This document shows positions 7,959 to 16,707 of a stretch of DNA of 37,441 nt, piece by piece. A program made the translations under genes and the position numbers. Origin of the DNA: DASZJY01 sp036260255 (GTDB lineage: Bacteria; Actinomycetota; Acidimicrobiia; Acidimicrobiales; AC-14); the NCBI GenBank assembly GCA_036260255.1, contig DATAAF010000058.1, positions 1 to 37,441 on the forward strand, written 5' to 3'. The notes below the pieces were generated by a model. That model did no database searches. It was not told where the DNA came from and was given only the letters and a program-made list of their open reading frames with translations. Within the stretch, counting starts at the first letter, position 1. The number at the start of each line of letters is the position of its first letter.

Positions 7959-8081
7959 TCATCGCTGTGTCATCCCCCCTTCCCGTTGAGGCGGCCTTGG
8001 ACTGCAGCGGAGCGCGACGCCGTCGCCCTCGGCGACGGCCCGTTTGAACTCGACGCGCTTGCCCGGGTACTCGCTGGCCAT
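7959..8081 (-). pseudogene. Probable fragment of a SnoaL-like (NTF2-fold) protein
   Basis: The minus strand encodes MASEYPGKRVEFKRAVAEGD followed by GVALRC and then runs out of similarity. The segment YPGKRVEFKRAVAEGD closely resembles the central strand region of predicted SnoaL-like aldol-condensation proteins (YPG..VE.KR.IAEGD.V..H). Neither the N-terminal part nor the C-terminal DIFRL...IVEHWD part can be found next to it in any frame, so this is a remnant. Confidence 0.4.
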
Positions 8082-8121
8082 CCGTCTTGCGGTCCGCCGA
8101 TCCCCGCCCTCGAGCCGGTCG

Positions 8122-9375
8122 TCAGGCGGCCGGGACGAGGCGTAGGTAGTCCTCCGCCTCCCGGGTGATGAGGAAGTTCTCCCGCACGCGCCGGCGGCCG
8201 CTACTGCCCATGTGGGCCGCCCGGTCGGCGTCGGCCAGGAGCTCGACGGTGCGGTCGGCCGCCTCCTCGGCGCTGTCCACCAGGTACCCGTCCACCCCGT
8301 CGCGGATCTGGAGGGTGATGCCCCCGACCCGACCGCCGACCACCGGGCGGCCCTTCCAGAGCGCCTCGCTGACGGTGAGCCCGAAGCCCTCGCGGATCGA
8401 CTTCTGCACGACCACGTCGGCTGCTCGCTGCAGAGCGTTGACCATCCGGTTGTCGAGGTCGGAGAGGAGGTGCACGTCCGGCAGGCCGGCGGCCGTGCGG
8501 TTGGCCAGCTCCCAGTACTCCAGGCCCTCGGGGTCGTCGTCGGCCATCGAGCCGATCAGCACCAGCTGGGCAGCGGGTACCCGTTGGCGGATGGAGCGGA
8601 ACGCCTCGATCACGCCGACCGGGTCCTTCCAGCGGTCGAAGCGGCTGACCTGCACGACGAGCGGTCGGGCGGGGTCGATGCCGTGGGTGCGGCAGGCCCG
8701 CTCCACGAAGCCGGGCGAGAGCTCGGCGTTCTTGGCGGTCAACGGGTCGATGGACGGGGGGAAGATGTGCCGAGGCTGTACCGCGGCGAGCGACGAGGGG
8801 ACGAACTGCTCCATCGTCCACACCGAGGCGTCGAAGCGGTCGACGAACGGTCGCAGGAAGTCCCACACCGGCCCGCCGCCGTCGGAGACGTCGATGTGGC
8901 AACGCCACACCCACCGGGCCGCCCGGTGGCGGCCGTCGCCCAGCTCGTCCAGGAACGCCAGCAACCCCGCCGGCTGCGGGTCGTGGGCGACGATGAGGTC
9001 CCACTCGCCCTGGAACCCCAGGGCATGGGCCCGCAGCAGGTCCTCGTAGACCTCCTCCATCTTGCGGTCCCACTCCACCGCCATCCCCTGCAGGCCGTTG
9101 TGCATGGCCTTGGTGACCTCGATGAAGCGGTCCTCCAGCTCGAGCACCCGCCAGTCGACCTCGATGCCGAGGTCGCGGAGCAGGGGCACCTGCGACGAGA
9201 GGTGCTCGGCGACGCCACCGCCGTACGGGGTGGAGCTGATGTGGAGGATCCTGGCCCCGCGCAGCTGGTCGGCCAGGACCCGCACCCGTTCGAGCGCCTC
9301 GGCGCCGACCGCCTCGGCGTAGTCGGCCAGCTCCTTGTCTCCGATGTCGACGCGCGAGAGCCTCCTCGGTTCCAC
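8122..9375 (-). CDS. treT: TreT-like GT4 glycosyltransferase (trehalose synthase type)
   Basis: This 417-residue GT-B retaining glycosyltransferase of family GT4 resembles the trehalose glycosyltransferring synthase TreT, which joins a nucleotide-activated glucose to glucose to make trehalose. The N-terminal domain has DYAEAVGAEALERVRVLADQ and the TreT-like ARILHISSTPYGGGVAEHL. The C-terminal domain has VVQVSRFDRWKDPVGVIEAF and the donor-binding REGFGLTVSEALWKG, with Glu329 and Glu337 forming the E-x7-E motif. GTG at 9375 is the start; no Shine-Dalgarno is visible. It begins 14 bases after the stop of the upstream gene, so it is the last gene of the GH2 - GT-A-like - TreT unit and is probably translationally coupled. 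TreT enzymes can also run toward trehalose breakdown. The exact sugar specificity here is inferred, and a related GT4 activity is possible. Confidence 0.8.
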   Translation of the reverse strand: MEPRRLSRVDIGDKELADYAEAVGAEALERVRVLADQLRGARILHISSTPYGGGVAEHLSSQVPLLRDLGIEVDWRVLELEDRFIEVTKAMHNGLQGMAVEWDRKMEEVYEDLLRAHALGFQGEWDLIVAHDPQPAGLLAFLDELGDGRHRAARWVWRCHIDVSDGGGPVWDFLRPFVDRFDASVWTMEQFVPSSLAAVQPRHIFPPSIDPLTAKNAELSPGFVERACRTHGIDPARPLVVQVSRFDRWKDPVGVIEAFRSIRQRVPAAQLVLIGSMADDDPEGLEYWELANRTAAGLPDVHLLSDLDNRMVNALQRAADVVVQKSIREGFGLTVSEALWKGRPVVGGRVGGITLQIRDGVDGYLVDSAEEAADRTVELLADADRAAHMGSSGRRRVRENFLITREAEDYLRLVPAA

Positions 9376-9389
9376 GAGGGGGCCGTCGC

Positions 9390-12300
9390 TCAGGCGCCGA
9401 CGGCGGCGGCTTCGGCGTCCGCGCCGACGTCGGCGGCCAAGGCGAGGCGGAGCAGCTCAGGGTCGGCGCCGACCTCGGCGGCCACCCGCTCGATCTCCGA
9501 ATCCCGTTCGCTCGGCTCCAAGCCGGAGACGTCGGAGGCGAGGAGCTGGGTGAGGGCGACGTACGACGGCGACCACGGGATCAGCAACGCGTCGCGGAAC
9601 AGGCGAGCCCACACGAACTTGGGGACGTCGCCCAGCACCGACACGTAGTGGTCGTAGATCTGGCGAAGGCGCTCGACCCGCTCGGGCCACTCGAGGAAGC
9701 GGTCCTGCGCGGCCATCCCCTTCTCGTACCTCCGGTACAGGGCGAGGGCCGAGTCGAAGACCTCGTGCCAGTGCGGGTCGGCGTCGGGCTCGGGCAGTGG
9801 TGGCAGCTCGGCCGTCGCCGGTCGGCGGGCGGTGGTCGGCGTGGTGCCCTCCGTCTGCGCGTACGACCCGTACCCCGGGAACGGCGACACCGAGGCGGCG
9901 GCGCGCGGCGACTCGCCCAGGGCCTTCCCACCGGCGAAGCGCTCGACGATCGTCCTCCAGCGCGGGTAGGCGGCGATGAAGTCGTCGGTGAGCTCCCTCA
10001 CGTCCTCGGCGCTGAGCAGCTTCTCGTCGGCCTGGGCCTGGTAGCGCCCGGCGTCCTTGAAGTCGGCGACGATCGACCGCAGCTCGGCGAGCACCTCGCC
10101 GAACCGATCGTCCCGGCGGGCCAGCTCGACCCACCAGTAGTCGGTGCCCTCGTCGATGTAGGGCTCCAGGGCGGCGGCGAAGGCGCTGATCTCGGCGATG
10201 CGGGCCTTGGCCTCGCCCCGGAGGTTCTCCACGTGCTCGGTGGTCTGGGCGAAGGCGTCGGGGTCCGCCCCCTGGGGCGAGTTGCCGTCGAAGAGGTTCG
10301 AGAGCGAACGCCAGAGCAGCTGGGGCTCGCGCAGGATCCGCCCGTTGTACGAGTCGATCGTCTCGACCATGAGGTTGCTCCGCCCGCTGCGCGCGTTGCG
10401 GGTGTGCAGGGCGGGGGTGTGGGTCAGCCGCACGCTGCCGACGCCCAGGCCGGCCTCCAGCTGCCAGAGGTGGAAGATGTCCTCGCCCCGGCCGCCCACG
10501 GTGATGAACGGGATGGGGCTCGACAGGACCTCGCCGCTGAAGGTCGTGTTCCCGCCGGGCATCCCGGCGAACGCACGCGACTCCTCGACGAGCTCCTCGT
10601 CCTCGGGGTTCACGTAGCCGTACGTCCACGGGTGGTAGATCTGCACCTGGTTGTCGTACTTGCCGCGGAACGTGCCGAGCAGCGTCTGCAGGAGCAGCAG
10701 GACCTGGTCGGCCAGCGTCTCCACGTTCTCCCCTTCGCGCGGCAGGCGCTCGAGGGTGTCGGCCTGGTCCCACGGGCGGAACCGGGTGATGTCGGCGTCG
10801 GCCGGCAGCACGGGAGGACCGTCGGGTGCCTGCTGCTGAGCGAGGTCGAAGGCGTGGTGGAGGATGCCCCAGGCCACCCAGAACTTCTCGACACCCTCCA
10901 GGGCGTCGTTGGTGTAGCCGCCGCCCGCGACCTGGAGATCGTCGTTGTCCTCGAACAGGGTGCTCTTCTGCTCGAAGTAGTTGAAGACGTGGCGCTTGGA
11001 CAGCTTCCCCGACTTGGTGAGCACCAGGGCGCCCAGCTCGTTGTCCTGGTCGAGCCAGGTAAGGATCGGGTCGTCGAGCCCGAGCTCGCTGACCTCCTTG
11101 AGGGCGACGAGCCGCAGGAAGTTGCGGAAGCGGCCGTACGGCACGCCCTTCTCGCCGGGCTTGCGGTTCCCGGCCACGTCGCGCACGTCGAAGCTCCCGT
11201 CGGGGAAGAGCTCGCGGTTCAGGTCGTCGAGGAAGGAGTTCTTGCGGTCCAGGTCCCAGTGGGAGATCAACATCCCCGCCCGGGCGAAGCCTTCGACGAC
11301 GCGACGGTTTCGCTCGAGCGCCGGGCCGGGGCTGTCGTCGCTCACGATGACGTGCACCGTCCTGCCGTAGCCGAAGGCCATCAGCTCCTGGGCGATGCTC
11401 AGGAGCAGCCGCTGAAGGTCTCCGGGCGAGTTCATCGTGCTGACGAGCAGCACGTGGTCACGGCGGCCGTCGGCCAGCCCGGCGTCGCGGCGGAGCGCCT
11501 CGAGCGTGTGGCAGACGTGGTGGTAGCGAGTGAGGAGCCGCTCGGGGTACTGCTGGGCGACCGACAGCCGCTTGTAGATGTTGGCGGCACGCCGGGTCAG
11601 GGCGGTGGCTGTCCCCGGGTCGTCGGCCCCGACCGACTTGGCGCCCGTGAACGCCCGCTCGGCCCGGTAGTAGAGGCGGGACGAGTGCACCAGCAGGACG
11701 GCTTCGCGCAGGGCGAGGAGCTCGCCGCGGAGCCGCTCGAGGTCGGCGCCGTCGATCCCATGCTGGGCGAGCGCCTCGATGAACGACTGGGACTCGGTGA
11801 CGCCGACGTCCCGCCCGAACGCCTCCATGCCGGACACGTAGCTGGCGCAGGCCTCGAGCATGCGGGCGGTGTCCGAGTCCTCGACCGCCAACGGCCGCAG
11901 GTCGGAGAGGAACCTGGCCGGCTCGCTCTCGCGGGCCCGCTCGGCGAGCCACGAGGGGTCGAGGCGGTCCTCGTCCTGCCACCCCAACGGCGCCAGGAGG
12001 GCGTGCAGGCTCGCACCGATCGACGCCGGCGCCCAGAAGTGGCGGGGGAACGTCCACGGGTAGGCGATGGCGGGGGCCAGCAGGCCGAGCACCTGCGACC
12101 GGTCGACGTCGGCGTCCTCGGCGATGCGGGTGAGGAGCCGAGCCCGTTCGGCCGGCGACACGGCCTCGTCGCTCTGCAAGAGCGCGGCCGCCTGGGAGGC
12201 TGCCTCACGCTCGTGGCGGGCCGCTTTGCCGTGCTCGAAGACGATTTGCGACGCGAGGTAGGACCATGCCCCGTCGCCCTCCGACGGCGGTAGATCGGCG

Positions 12301-12455
12301 AGGGCCGCCACGTGCCGGCAGTACGCCTCGCGCCACAGGGTCTCGCTCCCTATGAGCGTGCCCGCTCGCTGCTCCGCTTGCCACCAGTTGGTGGCCGCGT
12401 CAACCGCGGCGGGCAACGTGGCGGGCACACGCTCTTCACTCAACGTCTGCCTCAT
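9390..12455 (-). CDS. Large protein with GT-A-like glycosyltransferase core, family unknown
   Basis: This is a soluble-looking protein of 1021 residues with no signal peptide or membrane segment. Residues 1-320 are helical and Ala/Glu/Arg-rich. Around residue 332 a Rossmann-like strand begins (DHVLLVSTMNSPGDLQRLLL), followed by TVHVIVSDDSPGP. At 466-474 lies LTWLDQDNEL, whose Asp469-Gln-Asp471 looks like the metal-binding DXD of a GT-A fold. Later blocks FRGKYDNQVQIYHPWTYGY, PGGNTTFSGEVLSSPIPFI and GGRGEDIFHLWQLEAG could form the acceptor side of such an enzyme. The last 230 residues are helical. ATG 12455 is chosen over ATG 12476 because AAAGGA precedes it. It lies 57 bases after the GH2 gene and 14 before treT. 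I cannot name the family; the transferase role is inference from motif and context. Confidence 0.75.
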   Translation of the reverse strand: MRQTLSEERVPATLPAAVDAATNWWQAEQRAGTLIGSETLWREAYCRHVAALADLPPSEGDGAWSYLASQIVFEHGKAARHEREAASQAAALLQSDEAVSPAERARLLTRIAEDADVDRSQVLGLLAPAIAYPWTFPRHFWAPASIGASLHALLAPLGWQDEDRLDPSWLAERARESEPARFLSDLRPLAVEDSDTARMLEACASYVSGMEAFGRDVGVTESQSFIEALAQHGIDGADLERLRGELLALREAVLLVHSSRLYYRAERAFTGAKSVGADDPGTATALTRRAANIYKRLSVAQQYPERLLTRYHHVCHTLEALRRDAGLADGRRDHVLLVSTMNSPGDLQRLLLSIAQELMAFGYGRTVHVIVSDDSPGPALERNRRVVEGFARAGMLISHWDLDRKNSFLDDLNRELFPDGSFDVRDVAGNRKPGEKGVPYGRFRNFLRLVALKEVSELGLDDPILTWLDQDNELGALVLTKSGKLSKRHVFNYFEQKSTLFEDNDDLQVAGGGYTNDALEGVEKFWVAWGILHHAFDLAQQQAPDGPPVLPADADITRFRPWDQADTLERLPREGENVETLADQVLLLLQTLLGTFRGKYDNQVQIYHPWTYGYVNPEDEELVEESRAFAGMPGGNTTFSGEVLSSPIPFITVGGRGEDIFHLWQLEAGLGVGSVRLTHTPALHTRNARSGRSNLMVETIDSYNGRILREPQLLWRSLSNLFDGNSPQGADPDAFAQTTEHVENLRGEAKARIAEISAFAAALEPYIDEGTDYWWVELARRDDRFGEVLAELRSIVADFKDAGRYQAQADEKLLSAEDVRELTDDFIAAYPRWRTIVERFAGGKALGESPRAAASVSPFPGYGSYAQTEGTTPTTARRPATAELPPLPEPDADPHWHEVFDSALALYRRYEKGMAAQDRFLEWPERVERLRQIYDHYVSVLGDVPKFVWARLFRDALLIPWSPSYVALTQLLASDVSGLEPSERDSEIERVAAEVGADPELLRLALAADVGADAEAAAVGA

Positions 12456-12512
12456 GTCCGATCGTCCTTTCCACATGCCGCTTCACTTTGAGGGGGCCCC
12501 GGTTGGGGTCCG

Positions 12513-15500
12513 TCACCGCTGTCTTGCCGCCGTCTGCGCCTCCCTGCGGCGCAGGGGGGTGGGTACTCCCCGCTCCCGCAGGTGCTCCTCGACCCGGGTG
12601 ACGAAGCGGTCGAGGTAGCGGACGAGCACCGCCGTCTTCTCCGCCGGCGAGACCGTCTCGCTGCGGATCCGCCAGATTGGGTCGAGCAGCAGGCCCAAGG
12701 GGTCGAGCCCTTCGAGCTCGGCCAGCAGATGCCTGAAGAAATGTTCACCCTGCGTCGTCTCGTAGAGGTCGATGCCGCGCTGGCGGGCCTGCCGGTAGCC
12801 GGCGAGGAAGCCCATCACCCCGGGCTCCGCCTCGTAGACGACCCTTCCGTGGCTCCAGTAGTGGAAACCCGGATGGTTGCCGCCCCAGAGGAGCGCCTCC
12901 ATCTGCGACGTGTCGAGCCCGCCCAGCCCGGCGAAGCTCGTGTCGAGCACGAACAGCTCGTAGCTGTTCGTCGAGAGCACCCGCCCGTCCGCTGACGAGA
13001 TGCTCGCCTTCAGGAAGTACGTACCCGCCGGGAGGTCTTCGGGAACCACCCAGTCGGACGGCGCCTCGCCGGCGCGGGCCTCGGGCACACGGTCGAAGTA
13101 GCCGAACGCCGTGCCGGCGTCGACGTCGACCGGGAGGTGCACGGTCTCCGCTCGCTCTCCCGAACGGCCGGTGAACGCGACGCGGCGGCCGTCGCCGTCC
13201 TCGAGCCAGAGGTCGATGGCGCCGCCCTGCAGCGGCTCGGTCGTGTCGTTGGCGACGATCACCTCGGCGCTCACCCACGGCTCCCCCAGCGGCTCCCGGG
13301 CGTGCTCGTCCCTGCCGAACCACGGGTCCCCGGCGAGCTTGGCCGGACGCCGGAGGGCCTGGGGAAGCGTGACTCGAACGGGCTGGTTGCTCTCGAGGTA
13401 CGCCCGGTACGCCTTCTTCGGCAGCCAGGCGGCGTCCACGACGCCCCACGTGGGCGCCTGCCAGTCGCAGTCGCGGAACATGAAGCTGAAGTAGCCGACG
13501 ATGGGCCCGGCCCCGCCGGCGTTCAAGAACGTCTCGACGGCGTCCTTGTGGAGGCGGTACTGGCGGTCCTGGCTCGACTGGGTGAACTCGACGAGGGTGC
13601 GCGCCGGCTTCCAGTTCCCGAACCAGAAGTTCTCGCCCTTGAACCCCCCGTAGTGGAGGACGTCGAGCAGGAGCGCGGCCAGCCGGCGGGCCAGCACCGC
13701 CGGGTCTCGCACGGGGTCGGCGCCCGAACGGGCCCGCTCGGTCTCCAGCTCGCGGATCTCGTCCTGCAGGTGACCGAGCTTGCAGAGCAGCCGCCAGTCG
13801 AGGGCGTCGAGGGCGCGCCGCCAGCTGCCACCGCCCATCACGTCCTTCGCCGCGGCCATCGTCTCGGCCGCCCGTTCCCACGGCTCCCCGTGGGCGGCCC
13901 GCCACTTGGGGTCGGTGCGGATGCGCCGCAGGACGTCGCGGACCCTCTGCTCGGATAGCAGCCTCTCGAACAGGCCCGGGTCGGGCATGGCCTGGATGCC
14001 GAACTCCGTCGGCATGTTGCGGTGGCGGGAGATGGGCCGGCCGGCGAACTCGCTCTCCTCGAAGCGGCCGGGCAGGGTGGCGAAGGAGTTGTCGTCGCGA
14101 AGCGGGTAGAACTGTCCGGGATAGGCGTGGTTGCCGCTGGAGTAGGTGGTCGCCCAGCGGTGGGGGTCGACGTCGCGGAAGGCGGCGTGCAGCTCGAAGT
14201 CCATGAAGCGGTTGTCAGCCCCTTCGGTGACCCGCATGTCGGGCTCGTTGTGGGCTTCGTAGGAGACCACCGACGGCTCGTTGTGGAGGAGCTCGGCCAG
14301 CTCCCGCACCTGCCGGCGCGCCCGCGCCGCGAACTCGGGGCTCAAGGCGTACGACCACTGCAGCGCGAAGATCTGCTCCACCATGATCCCGGCCCGGTTG
14401 GCCTGCTCGTACAGGCGCTTGGGGCACACGAGGGCGTGGACGATGACGGCGTTGAACCCGGCGGCGCGCAGCATGCCGAAGTCCCGCTCCACCGCCTCGT
14501 CGCCGTACTCGCTCAGCCAGTAGGTCGGGAGGAGGTTCGTCCCCCGGACGAACACGCGCCGGCCATTGACGACCCACGCGCCCGCCGCGCCGGTGGACTC
14601 GCCGATCGGCGTCACCCCCAATGTGCGGAAGCCCGTCTCCAGGACGAGCTCGTCGGCGGGCTGGTCGACCACGTCGAGCACCGCCCGGACGGTGTAGAGG
14701 TGGGGGAAGCCGTGGTCCCACGGCTGCCACACCCGCACCGGCGACAGGTCGTCGTCGCGCACCACGATCTCGTGCCGGCCGGGGTCGAGCAGGGCGGCCC
14801 TCTCGAGCTCGAGCTCGGCGCCTTCGAAGTTGGCCGGTCTCAGGGTCACCCGGAGCCGGGCCGGCACCGCCTCGGTCGTCACGTTCTCCACCGGGAAGCG
14901 CAACTCGACCGACGCGGTGCGCTCTCGGGTGCCCGGCGCCGGCGGAGAGAGGGCCAGCGTCGTGACCCGGGCGCCGGGGGCCAGGCGGACGGTGCCCCGG
15001 ATGCGCAGGTCGACGTCGTTCCACACGCCGCCGGTGTTGCCGTCCTGGCTGGTGAGCGAGCTCCACGCCCCGCCCCGTTTGGCGTCGTGGTGCCCGAGGG
15101 TGCCCTTGACGAGGGTCTTGCGGTTGGGGAACGACGAGGACGGGCGGAAGTCGTTCCAGCCCGACGCCACCTCGATGCCGTCGCCCGACGGCTCGTTGGG
15201 CGACGTCACGGCCAAGCGGACGACGTTGATCTCCCCGTAGTGGAGGCAGGCAGAGACGTCGAGCTCGAACGGGGCGAAGAACCCCTCGTGGCCACCGACG
15301 TGGTGGCCGTTGACCCAGACGTCGGCGAAGTAGTCGACACCGAGGAAGGACAGGAGCAGGCGCTTCCCGTACAGACGCTCGGGAACGTAGAGCGTCCTGG
15401 TGAAGCGCAGGGCGCCGGCGTAGTTCCGGATGCCCGGGACGAGCTCCCAGTTGGTCGGCAGCTCCATGTCCCGTTCCTCGTACCGCCCGTGTCCCACGCG

Positions 15501-15980
15501 GTAGTAGGCCGTCCACGGCCCGTTGAGGGAGACGTCAGCCCCCGCCTCCCCCTCGGGGACGCGCACGGTGTCCGGTGAACCGCTGCACACCAGCTCCTGC
15601 TCCCGGGCCCCGGAGACGACCCGGAGGTACTGGAAGAACAGGCGGTTCTTGGCGTCGGGCGGGAGGTCCAGAGCGCGGATGGTCTCGATCTCGAAGCGCA
15701 CCGGCGCGAAGTAGGGCTCGTCGCCGAACTCGTGGAGGATGTGGTTGAAGAAGTGCCCCGCCTGGTCCATCCACGCCACGATGGCGGGCTTCCACCGTTC
15801 GACCAGGTGGCGACCCTCGAGGAGGCCCAGGAGGCCGGGCGCCGCCTGGTGGACGGGCTGGTTGTGCCCGTCGTGGAAGAGGAACCCCTCGCGTCCGGGA
15901 CGGCCCTTCAGCAGGAGGTCGGAGATGGCCGAACGGGTCGGGGACGAGTCCCCGGGTGGGCGGGAAGAAGCAGGTCGCAT
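12513..15980 (-). CDS. Glycoside hydrolase family 2 enzyme
   Basis: This enzyme of about 1155 residues has GH2 architecture: a sugar-binding jelly-roll (about 145-300, with NYAGALRFTRTLYVP and DYFADVWVNGHHVGGHEGFF), an Ig-like domain (about 330-430), and a TIM barrel (about 450-870). The acid/base Glu579 lies in YEAHNEPDMR and the probable nucleophile Glu659 in PTEFG. GH2 enzymes hydrolyse beta-linked galactose, mannose, glucuronate or glucosamine residues; the substrate here cannot be read off. The N-terminal 140 residues and the C-terminal 250 (beta-sandwich, then a helical tail with WGGNHPGFHYWSHGRVVYE) exceed the usual family length. There is no signal peptide, so the enzyme is probably cytoplasmic, which is unusual for polysaccharide degradation and fits turnover of an internal glycan. 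The frame is open to 16073, but the extra upstream residues are Cys-rich and unconvincing. ATG 15980 is used, without a clear ribosome site. It is the first gene of the unit. Confidence 0.9.
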   Translation of the reverse strand: MRPASSRPPGDSSPTRSAISDLLLKGRPGREGFLFHDGHNQPVHQAAPGLLGLLEGRHLVERWKPAIVAWMDQAGHFFNHILHEFGDEPYFAPVRFEIETIRALDLPPDAKNRLFFQYLRVVSGAREQELVCSGSPDTVRVPEGEAGADVSLNGPWTAYYRVGHGRYEERDMELPTNWELVPGIRNYAGALRFTRTLYVPERLYGKRLLLSFLGVDYFADVWVNGHHVGGHEGFFAPFELDVSACLHYGEINVVRLAVTSPNEPSGDGIEVASGWNDFRPSSSFPNRKTLVKGTLGHHDAKRGGAWSSLTSQDGNTGGVWNDVDLRIRGTVRLAPGARVTTLALSPPAPGTRERTASVELRFPVENVTTEAVPARLRVTLRPANFEGAELELERAALLDPGRHEIVVRDDDLSPVRVWQPWDHGFPHLYTVRAVLDVVDQPADELVLETGFRTLGVTPIGESTGAAGAWVVNGRRVFVRGTNLLPTYWLSEYGDEAVERDFGMLRAAGFNAVIVHALVCPKRLYEQANRAGIMVEQIFALQWSYALSPEFAARARRQVRELAELLHNEPSVVSYEAHNEPDMRVTEGADNRFMDFELHAAFRDVDPHRWATTYSSGNHAYPGQFYPLRDDNSFATLPGRFEESEFAGRPISRHRNMPTEFGIQAMPDPGLFERLLSEQRVRDVLRRIRTDPKWRAAHGEPWERAAETMAAAKDVMGGGSWRRALDALDWRLLCKLGHLQDEIRELETERARSGADPVRDPAVLARRLAALLLDVLHYGGFKGENFWFGNWKPARTLVEFTQSSQDRQYRLHKDAVETFLNAGGAGPIVGYFSFMFRDCDWQAPTWGVVDAAWLPKKAYRAYLESNQPVRVTLPQALRRPAKLAGDPWFGRDEHAREPLGEPWVSAEVIVANDTTEPLQGGAIDLWLEDGDGRRVAFTGRSGERAETVHLPVDVDAGTAFGYFDRVPEARAGEAPSDWVVPEDLPAGTYFLKASISSADGRVLSTNSYELFVLDTSFAGLGGLDTSQMEALLWGGNHPGFHYWSHGRVVYEAEPGVMGFLAGYRQARQRGIDLYETTQGEHFFRHLLAELEGLDPLGLLLDPIWRIRSETVSPAEKTAVLVRYLDRFVTRVEEHLRERGVPTPLRRREAQTAARQR

Positions 15981-16148
15981 CAACGCGCAGACACAGGAAC
16001 AGTCAACCGACTTTCCCGGGCACCAGGTTGGTCTCCTCGAGGCACCACCGGAAGTCTCCGGCCGCACACCCACCGCGCCGAGGAAGGGGGCCCGACGATC
16101 TCTCCTCGAGTGCCTACCCGGTGAGGGTGGTCACGACACCTCGGCCGG

Positions 16149-16649
16149 TCAGGCCTCGCCGCGCGCGTACGCGTACGCCGCCCGGACCAGGGCCTCCACC
16201 ACCTCCCGCTCGCCGTCGTCGCGAGGGGCGTACAGCATGACCGCGGTCGAAGGGATCAGGCCGAGGCGGGCGACCGGGTGCATCTCGGCCCATCCCGCCT
16301 TGATGGCCGCCTCCACCAGGCCGGGCGGGAGCATGACGTGCAGGCTCTGGTCGGCGCCGGGGTGGAGATGGGCGAACTCGGCCCCGACCATGAACGCTTC
16401 GGGCGGCCCGCCGGCGCCGTCCTCCAGCCACAGGGCCCGGGCGCCCGGTACCGAGATGCGGCTCGGGCGATCGACCACGCCAGGCAGGGTGAACAGTGCC
16501 TCGGCCAGCCGGTCACGCTGCACGCGGTCGGGCGGCTGCTGGTCGAGCTGGGAATGGGGGTTGGTCGGCGTGGTCGTCGGCCGCGGGCCCCGGCGACGGG
16601 GCAGCCGGCCGCCGGCGAGGTCGACGGCGTCGATGGCGTCTGCTCCCAC
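16149..16649 (-). CDS. Luciferase-domain (DUF5519-like) protein
   Basis: This protein of about 166 residues has a C-terminal half matching the pattern of the so-called luciferase domain (DUF5519): RISVPGARALWLEDG, then PEAFMVGAEFAHLHPGADQSLHVMLPP, AIKAGWAEMHPVA, and a closing VMLYAPRDDGEREVVEALVRAAYAYA. Despite the name, light emission is not implied; members are small proteins of unknown role, and an all alpha/beta sugar- or lipid-carrier fold is often suggested. The start is uncertain. The frame stays open far into the next gene, so GTG 16649 is chosen because it leaves 58 bases to the divergent GGDEF-EAL gene; no ribosome site is seen. Confidence 0.65.
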   Translation of the reverse strand: MGADAIDAVDLAGGRLPRRRGPRPTTTPTNPHSQLDQQPPDRVQRDRLAEALFTLPGVVDRPSRISVPGARALWLEDGAGGPPEAFMVGAEFAHLHPGADQSLHVMLPPGLVEAAIKAGWAEMHPVARLGLIPSTAVMLYAPRDDGEREVVEALVRAAYAYARGEA

Positions 16650-16707
16650 CCGAGCGACCGTAGTGCCGCTCAAGTGGAGGCACGGCGGGCGTCGATAGAC
16701 CTCGTTG

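Noticed and set aside
7723..7962. 79-codon minus-strand frame as a gene
   Set aside because: It overlaps the start of a better supported gene, is Arg/Pro/Gly-rich and has no family resemblance.
1..8100. Prophage or integrative element
   Set aside because: tRNA fragments suggest past integration, but no integrase, phage structural, replication or conjugation gene is visible.
9648..12293. Long plus-strand frame of 881 codons opposite the GT-A-like gene
   Set aside because: It is a composition shadow: Val/Gly/Arg/Glu-rich, with no family motif, antisense to a frame that has coherent protein blocks.
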